Translations under genes and position numbers: made by a program
In this document: in pieces, positions 8,489-17,247 of the stretch
Numbering within the stretch: the first letter of the stretch is position 1
How the letters are laid out: every line of letters begins with the position of its first letter
Assembly (NCBI GenBank): GCA_026415615.1
Contig: JAOAGT010000005.1
Span: 244,443-308,442 of the forward strand
Direction of reading: 5' to 3'
Source: Thermoleophilia bacterium
GTDB taxonomy: Bacteria; Actinomycetota; Thermoleophilia; RBG-16-64-13
DNA: 64,000 nucleotides
Notes under the pieces: generated by a model
The model's input: the letters and a program-made list of their open reading frames with translations, nothing else
The model's database searches: none
Told to the model about the DNA's origin: nothing

Positions 8489-9693
8489 CCAAGCTGCCCT
8501 CGCACCCTGGGCAGAGAAACCCCGAGCCAAAGCACGATACTTAGCAGCGAAACCCCAAGAATGAGCGCGCCGATAGTCTCTGCTCGCCCCCACAGGTCAA
8601 GCGACACCACCACTATCCCCATGCTAGAAATGGTCATGTGAGCGGCCCCCATCAAGCCAGCCACCGACCCGGCGTCGCCCTCGTGCTGCGAGAGCAGAAG
8701 ATTTGCCGCTGGCGGACGCGAACAGCTAAAAGCTAGCGCCGCTGGAATAAAGCAGAGGATAAACGCCCACGGCCCTTGCCTGCCCACAAGCAGAATTAGC
8801 AATCCACTTAGCGCCGACACAGCAAAGCTCCCCGTTACAATCGTGGCCCGGCGGAATCGCCGCGAGATAAAGACATAGACCTGGGCCCCTACTGCCGAGC
8901 TAATGGCAAACAAGGCAAAGAAGAAGCTAAAAACTTGCCCCGAAACCCCAAACGTGACCTGGTACACGTAGGAAGAACCCGAAATAAATGCCATCATGGC
9001 AAGACCAAGCAAAGAGAAATTGAGAATCAAGAGAAGGAAGGTCCGGTTCTTCGCCACCACCCCAAGACGCTTGAGAGAGGCAAAGGGGTTGCCGACTAGT
9101 TTCTCGGGCACCGTTTCTTGGTAAATGAAAGAGCCCGCCAAGACCAGCACACCCAGTAAAGCCTGCGCTACAAACGCTCCACGCCAAGAGGTAAAGCGCA
9201 GGATCAGGGCGCCAATCATGGGAGCCACAGCTGGAGAAAGCACGGTCATGGTTTGAATAACTGCCAGAATCACCTCGCGTTTTCGACCCTGATAAACGTC
9301 TTTTACGATCGCCGTTGCGCTGGAACTGGCCGAGCCCGTGCCTAGAGCCTGTAGCACGCGAAAAACCATGAGCTGATAGACGTTTACCGCCACAGCACAG
9401 AGAACGCCCGCCAGTGTGTAGCACGCCAAACCCACCAGCAACACCGGCTTACGACCAAAGCGATCGCTCAACGGGCCCCAGACAAGCATCGAAACTGCGT
9501 ACACAACAAAGAAAAGAATTAGTGTGAGGTTAGTTTCAAACTCGTGTACGCCAAAGTACTTGGTGATCCCCGGTAACGCTGGAAGATAAAGATCCGTGGA
9601 GAGAGCGGGGAAGGCAGTAAGGGCGGCAAGAAAAACTATTAAGCCTCGCCGCCCTAAGTATTTCTGCTCCCTTGTCACTGACTCTTGCGCCAT
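8479..9693 (-). CDS. MFS drug-resistance transporter, Bcr/CflA type
   Basis: About 404 residues and 12 predicted membrane segments. It resembles the Bcr/CflA subfamily: TDLYLPALPGITKYFGV in the first loop, GPLSDRFGRKPVLLVG (the A motif), RVLQALGTGSASSSATAIVKDVY in helix 4, and LSPAVAPMIGALIL in helix 5. These proteins expel drugs or metabolites using the proton gradient. The frame is open to 9840, but the extra N-terminal part does not look like protein of this family. I chose the ATG at 9693 (MAQES); an ATG at 9714 is also possible. It converges on and overlaps the other MFS gene. Confidence 0.88.
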   Translation of the reverse strand: MAQESVTREQKYLGRRGLIVFLAALTAFPALSTDLYLPALPGITKYFGVHEFETNLTLILFFVVYAVSMLVWGPLSDRFGRKPVLLVGLACYTLAGVLCAVAVNVYQLMVFRVLQALGTGSASSSATAIVKDVYQGRKREVILAVIQTMTVLSPAVAPMIGALILRFTSWRGAFVAQALLGVLVLAGSFIYQETVPEKLVGNPFASLKRLGVVAKNRTFLLLILNFSLLGLAMMAFISGSSYVYQVTFGVSGQVFSFFFALFAISSAVGAQVYVFISRRFRRATIVTGSFAVSALSGLLILLVGRQGPWAFILCFIPAALAFSCSRPPAANLLLSQHEGDAGSVAGLMGAAHMTISSMGIVVVSLDLWGRAETIGALILGVSLLSIVLWLGVSLPRVRGQLGQT

Positions 9694-9757
9694 TCGTTTA
9701 TTACGGTAACACATGATCCTGCACTTGCCCCGCAGACCTGCGGCCTGCAGGGTCGGT

Positions 9758-9790
9758 CCGCATGCGAAAAGCCGCGACCGCATGCGAAAA
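9758..9790. promoter_or_regulatory. Two 13-bp direct repeats 20 bp apart, candidate operator
   Basis: CCGCATGCGAAAA occurs at 9758-9770 and again, identical, at 9778-9790. Each copy contains the 8-bp palindrome CGCATGCG. The 20-bp spacing puts both on the same helix face, in the divergent region between the MFS and SDR genes and 37 bp before the SDR start. An inverted repeat CCGCAG-AC-CTGCGG (9730-9743) is just upstream. A regulator binding site is likely but unproven. Confidence 0.4.
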
Positions 9791-9826
9791 TCTACAAGCA
9801 AAAGTTCTTGTTTTGGGGGAGACTGC

Positions 9827-10828
9827 ATGAAGGATTTCAAAGATAAGGTTTTGTTCGTAACCGGAGGAGGTTCCGGAGCAGGTTTAGGTCAAGCCAAAGT
9901 CTTTTCCGAGGCGGGTTGCAAGGTTGTAATTGCTGACATTAGACAGGATCACCTGGACGAAGCCATGGAGTACTTCCGCCAAAAGGGGGCTCCGGCGCAC
10001 GCAATCAGGCTTGATGTAACTGATCGGGCAGCCTTTGCCGCCGCCGCCGACGAAGTCGAAGAGGTCTTCGGCAGCCCGCCACAACTGCTTTTTAACACTG
10101 CGGGCGTCAACGCCTTTGGGCCAGCCGAGGCCTCAACTTTTGAAGACTTTGACTGGGTGATGGGGGTTTGCCTAGGCGGAGTGATCAATAGCATGGTCAC
10201 CTTCGTGCCGCGCATGATCAAAGCTGGCAAAGGTGGCTGGATTGTCTCCACTGCTTCTATGGGTGGCTTTTGGGGCACTCCCTTTACTGCCCCGTATTCC
10301 GCTGCCAAGGCAGCTGTGATAAATCTCATGGAAAGTTACCGCCTTGCCTTAGCCAAGTACGAGATAGGTGTGTCGGTCCTGTGTCCGGCAGCCATCAACA
10401 GCAACATCCACGAGGCCAGACTCACAAGACCGGCTCACCTGGCCAATAGCGGTTATCTAGAGGATGAGCTTGCCATCAAAGCTCTTAAGATTATCTACGA
10501 GTCGGGTATGGACCCTATCGAGCTCGCGCACTGGCTGAAAAAGGGAATCGAGGAAGAGCGCTTTTACATCATCCCGTACCCGGAGGAAAAAGAAGCTCTC
10601 GAAAGACACTTCAAGGAAATCGTTGACTCTGTGCTTCCCATCGAAGCCGACCCCGAAGGTGTGCGCAAGCGGAAGGAAGCCATGAAGCGGCTAGCAGAGT
10701 TGGCAGAAGAAGAAGCCCGGAAGAATCCAGGACGGCCCCTAGGACCCCTGTTCGGTCGGGCGCGCCCAGACCTTGACTGGGTAAAACCCATCCAGATGGG
10801 GCCACCGCCTTCGTCAGAGAACAAATAG
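9827..10828 (+). CDS. Short-chain dehydrogenase/reductase
   Basis: A 333-residue SDR. It has the cofactor-binding TGGGSGAGLGQ (residues 12-22), the acidic residue after strand 2 (VVIADIRQDH, favouring NAD), the NTAGV block, and the catalytic STASMGGFWGTPFTAPYSAAKAA region with Ser, Tyr and Lys. It is longer than the usual 250 residues because of a C-terminal helical extension rich in charged residues (KRKEAMKRLAELAEEEARK). I took the ATG at 9827, eight bases behind GGGGGAG; the open frame upstream lacks a good site. It is monocistronic, flanked by the divergent MFS gene and the FAD oxidoreductase 138 bp downstream. The alcohol or ketone substrate is unknown. Confidence 0.9.
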   Translation: MKDFKDKVLFVTGGGSGAGLGQAKVFSEAGCKVVIADIRQDHLDEAMEYFRQKGAPAHAIRLDVTDRAAFAAAADEVEEVFGSPPQLLFNTAGVNAFGPAEASTFEDFDWVMGVCLGGVINSMVTFVPRMIKAGKGGWIVSTASMGGFWGTPFTAPYSAAKAAVINLMESYRLALAKYEIGVSVLCPAAINSNIHEARLTRPAHLANSGYLEDELAIKALKIIYESGMDPIELAHWLKKGIEEERFYIIPYPEEKEALERHFKEIVDSVLPIEADPEGVRKRKEAMKRLAELAEEEARKNPGRPLGPLFGRARPDLDWVKPIQMGPPPSSENK

Positions 10829-10966
10829 ACAGAGACGCATACCGGCGGCTGGACGGTCCACCGGGAACCAGCCGAATGACACGCAAGACAACAGTCGCAC
10901 GGTCCACAAGGCGGCAGCCGGATAACACACCAAGGGGCAACTTGATTGTCTCCGGGACGGCAAAAC

Positions 10967-13009
10967 ATGTCGCTCAAGCGAAGCGGTACCAGACTCACTC
11001 TTCCTGACGACGCGTCGGTGATTGTGGTCGGCGGCGGGCCAGCTGGATCGTTTTTTGCTCTTCGTCTGTTGCGCGGCGCTCGCGAGATGGGCAAGCGAAT
11101 CAACGTCGTAATCCTTGAGCGCAAGAGCGAGGTGTGCTTTTACGCACCACTACCGTTTGCGCTTTGGGAGGGATGCAATTACTGTGCTGGCGGCCTCTCC
11201 CCTCGCTTACTCGATGCCCTCAGAGCAAGCGACCTCGAAGTGCCCGAGGAGATAGTGGAAAGCCGAGCGGTGGAGGTTGTTGTACACGGGGACTGGAAGA
11301 GCATTCAGCTTTTCGTGCCCGACGGTCGCGAAATGATCTCGGTGTTCCGCGGTTCACGCCCGCGGCAGCGCCTCGGTCGCTACACCAATTTTGATACCTG
11401 GCTTCTCAACCAAGCTGCTGAAGAAGGGGCTCAGATACTCACCGCCGAGGTGGTCGGCCTCTCTCGATCGGCGGAGGGCAAGCCGGTGGTTTACTACCGA
11501 GTTCCCGAGGCTCCGGACGTATCTACGAGCTCGGTCGAGGCGGATTTCGTCGCCTTAGCTGCAGGAGTTAACCGTCGTCCCGGGGGTGACTTGCAAGATG
11601 ATCCGTTTATGCGCGAACTTCAAAAGCTTCTGCCCCGGTTTCGCCCGCCTAGGGTGAGACGAGCTTTGATAGCGGAAATGACTGACGATAACGAGCAGCT
11701 GGGGCTGATTGAAGGTGAGGTGCATTTTGCTCAGTACGGTTCAAAAGACCTTAGGGTGGACATGGCCTCGGTCATGCCCAAACGAGGATGGCTCACCACA
11801 GCCATCTTGGGTAAGTGCGTTGACCAGGCTGAACCCGCAGCCCTCCTTGGCATAGTACAAAGATTTCTCGACCTACCCAACATCCGGCGCGTCGTTCCCC
11901 ACAGTGCCCGTCTACGCGTACGGTGCCTCTGTCACCCGAACATGACAGTGGGTGTGGCAAGAGGACTGGTTGGTGACCACGTAGCGACCGTTGGCGATTT
12001 GGCGGTGTCACGCCTTTACAAGGACGGCCTGTATTCCGCATTTGTTACTGCGTCTGCTTTGGCGGACTGCTGCATAACTGAGGGCATCGATCGTAAGAGC
12101 CTGAGACGGCACTATCTGCCTGTGGTAAAGCGACTTCGCAGGGACAACGTCTACGGAGCGCTGATTTTCGCCTTAAGCCGCGTTGTCCTTTCCCATCCCA
12201 CTTTTAGCCGCATCCTTTATCGGGCAGTCATAACGGAACGAATGACTAAGCCACGCGAACGTCATCGCCTGGCTCCGGTAGTTTGGAAGGTAGCTTCCGG
12301 CGATGACTCGTACAGGCGAGTACTCCTCGAGATGATTCACCCCGTGGCCCTTTGGCGCGTACTCCGCGGCGGAGTCTTGTTAACCATAAGGGACGTCCTT
12401 ACCGAACGGTTGTTTGGTCTCGATTGGACTGGCATCCCGCGATATATGACCGGCGTGCCCCCGGATCACGTAGAGGCAACTAGACGCGCCCTCTTTGCCG
12501 CCCAAGGTCTTGAACCTCCACCTCGGCCACCGCATATCGAGCGAATGTTCACCATCCGGATAAGGGCGAGCAAGCGGGCAATTCTTGAACAACTGGGTTC
12601 GTTTGGAGATACGGACCGTCGCTACCTAAAGCCGCGCTTTGTACACATCTCACGTGTTAAGGGTGAACCAAATCAGATAGGCACGGTCATTCGTTACGAG
12701 GTCCCATTGGTGAAGCTGGCATTCAGTGTAGCTCTTGAGAGACTAGAACCTGAGCGCTACCTCCTATACCGCATTGTAGACGGACTGGGAAAAGGGGGCA
12801 TCCTTGCCTTTGTGCTTGATGAGCTGCGGCCGGGCGTAAGTTTGCTTACAATCTACGTAGGTTTCGACTTCCCCAAGGGGCGCGGTCTTGGCCGGCTAGG
12901 ATGGACAATCGCCCGTCATCTTTTCCCCGAATTTGCCCATGACGTAGTGTGGAATCACTCACTGTGTCAGATCCGTCACCTAGCAGAGACACAGGATAAG
13001 CCGATATAG
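10967..13009 (+). CDS. FAD-dependent oxidoreductase (geranylgeranyl-reductase-like) fused to a START-like domain
   Basis: A 680-residue two-part protein. The N-terminal half is a flavoprotein: VIVVGGGPAGSFFALRLL (dinucleotide site, about residues 19-36), VVILERKS, then CNYCAGGLSPRLL, a Cys-x2-Cys segment seen in a GGR-like family, and a C-terminal flavin motif GDHVATVGDLAVSRLYKDGLYSAF. From about residue 525 (ERMFTIRIRASKRAILEQL) the sequence changes to a pattern of strands and a long C-terminal helix resembling SRPBCC/START lipid-binding domains. The reaction is probably reduction of a hydrophobic substrate held by the second domain; that is inference. The ATG at 10967 is chosen; a TTG at 10946 with AAGGGG upstream is an alternative. 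Confidence 0.75.
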   Translation: MSLKRSGTRLTLPDDASVIVVGGGPAGSFFALRLLRGAREMGKRINVVILERKSEVCFYAPLPFALWEGCNYCAGGLSPRLLDALRASDLEVPEEIVESRAVEVVVHGDWKSIQLFVPDGREMISVFRGSRPRQRLGRYTNFDTWLLNQAAEEGAQILTAEVVGLSRSAEGKPVVYYRVPEAPDVSTSSVEADFVALAAGVNRRPGGDLQDDPFMRELQKLLPRFRPPRVRRALIAEMTDDNEQLGLIEGEVHFAQYGSKDLRVDMASVMPKRGWLTTAILGKCVDQAEPAALLGIVQRFLDLPNIRRVVPHSARLRVRCLCHPNMTVGVARGLVGDHVATVGDLAVSRLYKDGLYSAFVTASALADCCITEGIDRKSLRRHYLPVVKRLRRDNVYGALIFALSRVVLSHPTFSRILYRAVITERMTKPRERHRLAPVVWKVASGDDSYRRVLLEMIHPVALWRVLRGGVLLTIRDVLTERLFGLDWTGIPRYMTGVPPDHVEATRRALFAAQGLEPPPRPPHIERMFTIRIRASKRAILEQLGSFGDTDRRYLKPRFVHISRVKGEPNQIGTVIRYEVPLVKLAFSVALERLEPERYLLYRIVDGLGKGGILAFVLDELRPGVSLLTIYVGFDFPKGRGLGRLGWTIARHLFPEFAHDVVWNHSLCQIRHLAETQDKPI

Positions 13010-13094
13010 CTTTGTCCAGCCAAGGTGAGAGGCATTCGGTTGTAGAGCTAGGCCGTAGAGTATGAAGAGCGCGCGGGGCGCCGAGGCAGAAGAC

Positions 13095-13132
13095 GCGCGG
13101 GGCGCCTTCTCCCAAGAGAAGGCGCCCCGCGC
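13095..13132. terminator. Perfect 17-bp hairpin between convergent genes
   Basis: Arms 13095-13111 and 13116-13132 pair perfectly over 17 bp around a CCAA loop. The hairpin lies between the FAD oxidoreductase (plus) and the binding-protein gene (minus) and could end transcripts from both sides. There is no clear U-tract. A copy of the left-arm sequence, GCGCGGGGCGCC, also occurs at 13071-13082. Confidence 0.7.
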
Positions 13133-13153
13133 ACCCCTAAGACTGCGACTGCC

Positions 13154-14518
13154 TCACGGAACTGTGACAAATATCTGCTTTACGTTCTTGGCCTTTCCAT
13201 CGGGGCCGATGGCATTGATCCAGTAGGGCTCATTGAGCACAGCGTTGATGCCGGTCGACTTGAGACCGCCCACGTAGGCGCCGTCACCCCACAGGGTCTT
13301 GAACGTGCCAGGCTCAGTCATCTGCTGGTACTTCTCAAACACCACCTGCGGATCGACACTCTGGGCCTTCTCGATCGCCTGGAGCAGCACCCACAGGCCG
13401 TTATAGCCTACGAGGTAAACATCAGCGATCTCGTCCTGGGCGGGATAGCCAGCCGCCTGATACTCGGCATGAGCGTCCTTCATGGCCTGCGGCAGCGCCT
13501 CAAGGTCAGACAAGCACACACCGGCGCCAAACATGTCGGTCACGCCGCCGCCAGCGATCCGGGCAGCAAACTCGACGTCAAGGTGCGTAGCACACATGAC
13601 AGGGCCCTTAAAGCCTTGTTCACGGGCCGCCTTGGTCACGAAGCCCCACGTAGTCGGTGTGGACACTGCCACCAGGATTGCATCAGGCTTCGCGGAAAGC
13701 AGACGCTGTACCGGCGGGTTGTAGTCAGCAGTGTCCGGAGCCATCTGCTCCAGCTGTCCTACTCTCTCGAGACCACGAGTTGGCAGGTAGGTGCCTAGCC
13801 AGTCAAACAGGGCCACCGTACAAGCCTCGGTCACACCGCACACAGCGATCTTCTTGGCCTGCGGATAGTTTTCCGCCAGGTAGTCCAAGAGATGCGGGAT
13901 CATCTCGTCGTTTGCCCAATGGAAACGGGCATGCAGAGGCTTGTCCGGCGACACGTCCGTGTTGCCATCGTATTGGATAGCCCGAGAGGCGTTCTTGGTA
14001 TCCACGTCAGCAAGCATTACCCCGGCCTCGGCGCAAATCGGGTAAATCACGTTCTTAAACGCGTCTACCAGCGGACCCATGATGTACTTGGCGCCGTCCT
14101 GCTGGATCATTTTCTGAACAACAGTGGCAGCCTGGTCCACGCTCATGGCGTCATCTTCCACCACAAGCTTGATCTTGTAGGTATCGTTCCCGATCTTAAG
14201 ACCGCCAGCGTTGTTCACGTGGGCAGCGGCAAGCTCCCAACCCCTCTTGGCTGCCATTCCGCCAGCGGCCGCCGGACCGGTGAGGAACGCATCGGCGCCA
14301 ATTACCAGTTCCTTTACCTCCCCAGCCGGAGCAGTGGTCTCGCTGCTGGCTGGCGCGGTCGTCTCAGAGCTAGCTGGAGCGGAAGTTGTGGGCCCCGCCG
14401 TGGTGGAAGGCCCTGCTGTAGTGGTGGTTTCCTCTTCCCCGCAAGCTACCGCCATTACGCTCACGAGGACAAGGACCAACATCAGAACCAGCCACGAGGA
14501 AAGTGCTGTTTTTTTCAT
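13154..14518 (-). CDS. ABC transporter substrate-binding lipoprotein, LivJ/LivK family
   Basis: A 454-residue lipoprotein with a Lys-initiated signal peptide (KKTALSSWLVLMLVLVLV), lipobox AVAC, and a 45-residue linker made of repeated ASSETTAP and STTAGP units. A type 1 periplasmic-binding fold follows from ELVIGADAFLTGPAAAGGMA. Second-lobe features include KPDAILVAVSTPTTWGFVTKAAREQGFKGP and the hinge DEIADVYLVGYNGLWVLLQAIEKA. I chose the ATG at 14518, which has GGAGGG upstream. It is the last gene of the operon, 81 bp after livM, whereas in the first operon the binding protein comes first. Its ligand is unknown. Confidence 0.92.
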   Translation of the reverse strand: MKKTALSSWLVLMLVLVLVSVMAVACGEEETTTTAGPSTTAGPTTSAPASSETTAPASSETTAPAGEVKELVIGADAFLTGPAAAGGMAAKRGWELAAAHVNNAGGLKIGNDTYKIKLVVEDDAMSVDQAATVVQKMIQQDGAKYIMGPLVDAFKNVIYPICAEAGVMLADVDTKNASRAIQYDGNTDVSPDKPLHARFHWANDEMIPHLLDYLAENYPQAKKIAVCGVTEACTVALFDWLGTYLPTRGLERVGQLEQMAPDTADYNPPVQRLLSAKPDAILVAVSTPTTWGFVTKAAREQGFKGPVMCATHLDVEFAARIAGGGVTDMFGAGVCLSDLEALPQAMKDAHAEYQAAGYPAQDEIADVYLVGYNGLWVLLQAIEKAQSVDPQVVFEKYQQMTEPGTFKTLWGDGAYVGGLKSTGINAVLNEPYWINAIGPDGKAKNVKQIFVTVP

Positions 14519-14599
14519 GTCGACCCTCCTGTCCGCACGATCTTTAGGCTGTAAAACCCCGTAGATTTGCAAACCGGCTAAGATTTGCTTCTCTTTGCC

Positions 14600-15652
14600 T
14601 CATTCTACGCCTGTCCCCACCTCCTTGCCGCGCACGACTCTTCGCAGTTTCCCGTACCAAGCGGGAATATACTGGGGCAAGGCCACCAGACCCCGCGGCA
14701 TAAAGAACACTATCAGTATAAGCACCGAGCCAGCGATAAGCGGCCAGTACTCATCCACACTGCGCCCCAGCTCACGCAAGATCATGAACACGGTTGTACC
14801 GAGGATCGGTCCGTAAAAACTCTCCGCGCCCCCCACGACCATGTACAGCAGACAGTAAACCGAGGTAAAGAAGTGAAACACGTTCGCTGGCGTACTCGTT
14901 GGGGAGAGAGCGTGTACGTGGAAAGCGTAAAGACCCCCCGCAAGTCCGGTGAAAAAGCAAGCAACGATAAAGATGAAGATCTTATGGGCGGTAACGTTAA
15001 CCCCAACCGACTTGGCAAGCTCGTCAGCCTCGCGAATCGACTTCCACACAAGGCCCACCCGCGAGTTTTCCATACGGTAAAGAATGAAAAGACAGATGCT
15101 GACGACCACCACCATCAAGTAGTAGTACTCGATGTTGGTCTTGGTGCCAAAGTTTATCGTGTGCCCAGCGATGGTGATCTTAGGGTTAACCCCATAGAAC
15201 TGAAAGCCCTGCCACCCGCCGGTAAGCCAGTCCATGTATCCGGCAAGGTAAAGAAGAATAAACCCAAGCAGTAGAGTACAGATCACAAAATATATTCCCT
15301 TCACGCGGAAGAAGGGATAAGACACCAAGGCCGCAATAGCGGCAGCCACGAGGCCACCCAAGAAAATGGTTAACCAGGGAGAGAGCCCAGCCTTAGTAGT
15401 AAGAAGGGCCGCGGCGTAGCCTCCCACCAGCATGAATCCAGCGGTTCCCAGAGACATCTCTCCGGTACGGAAAATAGCTCGCATGCTTGACGCGGCCAGG
15501 ATCATGACCGCGATCAGAATCATTATGTGGGTCCAGTAGGTACCCTTGTTTGCCCCTAGACCCCCGCGCAGTATCCAGGGCAGGGCCAAGATCACCACGT
15601 AGATGATCGGAGTAGCTATAAATCTTGATAGTGAGTTCTGTTTCCTAGTCAT
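14600..15652 (-). CDS. livM: Branched-chain-type ABC transporter permease, LivM
   Basis: A hydrophobic protein of about 350 residues with the LivM block ASSMRAIFRTGEMSLGTAGFMLVGGYAAALL and the ATPase-contact loop SRVGLVWKSIREADELAKSVGVNV, ending FFMPRGLVALP. The ATG at 15652 overlaps the livH stop region (livH ends at 15645); a TTG at 15658 is an alternative. It forms the channel with LivH. Compared with the first operon's LivM, the N-terminal loop is closer to the classic form. Confidence 0.93.
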   Translation of the reverse strand: MTRKQNSLSRFIATPIIYVVILALPWILRGGLGANKGTYWTHIMILIAVMILAASSMRAIFRTGEMSLGTAGFMLVGGYAAALLTTKAGLSPWLTIFLGGLVAAAIAALVSYPFFRVKGIYFVICTLLLGFILLYLAGYMDWLTGGWQGFQFYGVNPKITIAGHTINFGTKTNIEYYYLMVVVVSICLFILYRMENSRVGLVWKSIREADELAKSVGVNVTAHKIFIFIVACFFTGLAGGLYAFHVHALSPTSTPANVFHFFTSVYCLLYMVVGGAESFYGPILGTTVFMILRELGRSVDEYWPLIAGSVLILIVFFMPRGLVALPQYIPAWYGKLRRVVRGKEVGTGVE

Positions 15653-16511
15653 GACCAAACAGTCCTCTAGGCCGGAATATCAGGAAGGCGATAACCAGTA
15701 CCAACGGCAGAATGATGCCCATCTGGGAACCAAAGAACAGAGCAAGCAGACTCTCCACAATACCCAGAATGAGCCCACCAGCCACAGCTCCGGGAACACT
15801 ACCCAAGCCACCGATAACGATCAGAGTGATTCCCTTCATGAAGGCCAGTCCGCCCATGTAGGGGTCCAGGTTAAAAATACTCCCGCCCAGCGCGCCGCCC
15901 ACAGCGGCCAGTCCGCTACCGATGGCCACCACCATGGCGGACATTACGTTGGGGTCTATGCCCTGCATAAGAGCCCCTTCCCGGTGCTGCGCCGACGCCA
16001 CCATGGCCAAACCGTACTTGGTGCGTTTGAGAAACGTCTGCAGCGCCAAGGTCAGGAGCAACGCCATCACAATGGCAATCACTCTTTCCCGGGAGATATA
16101 GACCCCAGCCAAGTTGAATGATCCCTGCCAAAGAGAGGGAAGCTGCTTGGTTCCCTTGCTGAAGATAAGCATGACCCCGGTTTGCAAAATCAAGCTAAGT
16201 CCGGTGGTCACGCAAACGTACGAAAGGAAAAGACCTTTTAGTGGCCGCAGAAAGACGCGTTCGAGGATCAGACCAAAAATGGCGGTAGTGATCATGCTGA
16301 TAAACACCGCCAGATAAAGATTGATACCCTTAAGAACGCACAAGAAATACACGGTAAAGGCACCAATCATATACACTTCACCGTGTGCAAACTGAAGAAT
16401 ATTCATGATACCCAGGATGAGGGTTAGTCCCAGGCCGATGAGTACATAGGTCCCGCCCATGCAGAGACCGTTAATAATGCTTTGTATGATGTCCTGAGCA
16501 CCTATGTCCAT
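15645..16511 (-). CDS. livH: Branched-chain-type ABC transporter permease, LivH
   Basis: A 288-residue LivH permease. Its family blocks are IINGLCMGGTYVLIGLGLTLI, GIMNILQFAHGEVYMIGAF, the cytoplasmic loop ASAQHREGALMQGIDPNVM and the C-terminus LIFRPRGLFGHD. About eight membrane segments are expected. It starts at an ATG (16511) 28 bp after livF. Gene order here is livG-livF-livH-livM-binding protein, the reverse module order of the operon at 1163-6134. Confidence 0.94.
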   Translation of the reverse strand: MDIGAQDIIQSIINGLCMGGTYVLIGLGLTLILGIMNILQFAHGEVYMIGAFTVYFLCVLKGINLYLAVFISMITTAIFGLILERVFLRPLKGLFLSYVCVTTGLSLILQTGVMLIFSKGTKQLPSLWQGSFNLAGVYISRERVIAIVMALLLTLALQTFLKRTKYGLAMVASAQHREGALMQGIDPNVMSAMVVAIGSGLAAVGGALGGSIFNLDPYMGGLAFMKGITLIVIGGLGSVPGAVAGGLILGIVESLLALFFGSQMGIILPLVLVIAFLIFRPRGLFGHD

Positions 16512-16539
16512 AGACTAGCCTCTCACCGGGAGCGCAATC

Positions 16540-17247
16540 CTACAGTCCAAGGTATGCTCTCCTTACCAGGTCGCTTTCCATGAGCTCCTTAGTCAACCCA
16601 CATGCCGCGATACTGCCCGTTTCAAGAACGTAGCAGGTATCTGACACGCCCAAAGCTAGACGAGCGTTTTGCTCTACTAAGAGAACAGTAAGCCCTCGCT
16701 CGTGAATTTCACGAATGATCTTTCCAATCTCTCTTACCATCATCGGAGAAAGACCGAGGGACGGCTCGTCCAGCAAGAGCAGCTTAGGGTCACCCATAAG
16801 GGCACGAGCGATGGTGAGCATCTGCTGTTCGCCGCCGCTTAGAGTGCGGGCCTGCTGGTTTCTTCTCTCTTTGAGACGCGGGAAGTGCTCGAAGATCTGC
16901 TCCAGAGTCTGCTCGACTTTGGCACGGTCCTTTTGCAAATAGGCCCCCACTTTGAGGTTCTCAAGAACAGTCATGTAGGGGAAAAGACCCCGTCCTTCGA
17001 GCACATGACGAATACCGCGGGCCACGATCTTGGGCGGAGACTCTCCATCAATGCGTTTCCCCTCAAACCAGATTTCGCCTGCGTATGGTTTGACTAGGCC
17101 CGTGATTGCTCGCAGCGTGGTGGACTTGCCGGCGCCGTTCGCGCCAAGCAGACTAACTACAGAACCTTCCTCAACCTGAAGCGAGATGCCCTTAAGTACC
17201 TGGGCACCTCCATAACGAACCCAAAGATCCTTGACTTCAAGCAGCAT
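16540..17247 (-). CDS. livF: Branched-chain-type ABC transporter ATPase, LivF
   Basis: A 235-residue LivF ATPase with Walker A GANGAGKST, the loop HVLEGRGLFPYMTVLENLKVGAY, signature LSGGEQQ, Walker B LLLLDEPSLGLSP and VLLVEQNARLAL. Its ATG (17247) lies inside the end of livG (overlap 11 bp), exactly as in the first operon. The LEGRG in place of the more usual PEGRQ is a small difference from the other two LivF copies in the window. Confidence 0.95.
   Translation of the reverse strand: MLLEVKDLWVRYGGAQVLKGISLQVEEGSVVSLLGANGAGKSTTLRAITGLVKPYAGEIWFEGKRIDGESPPKIVARGIRHVLEGRGLFPYMTVLENLKVGAYLQKDRAKVEQTLEQIFEHFPRLKERRNQQARTLSGGEQQMLTIARALMGDPKLLLLDEPSLGLSPMMVREIGKIIREIHERGLTVLLVEQNARLALGVSDTCYVLETGSIAACGLTKELMESDLVRRAYLGL

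Noticed and set aside
9713..9826. N-terminal extension of the SDR
   Set aside because: It would translate the repeat pair and lacks a site; GGGGGAG precedes the ATG at 9827.
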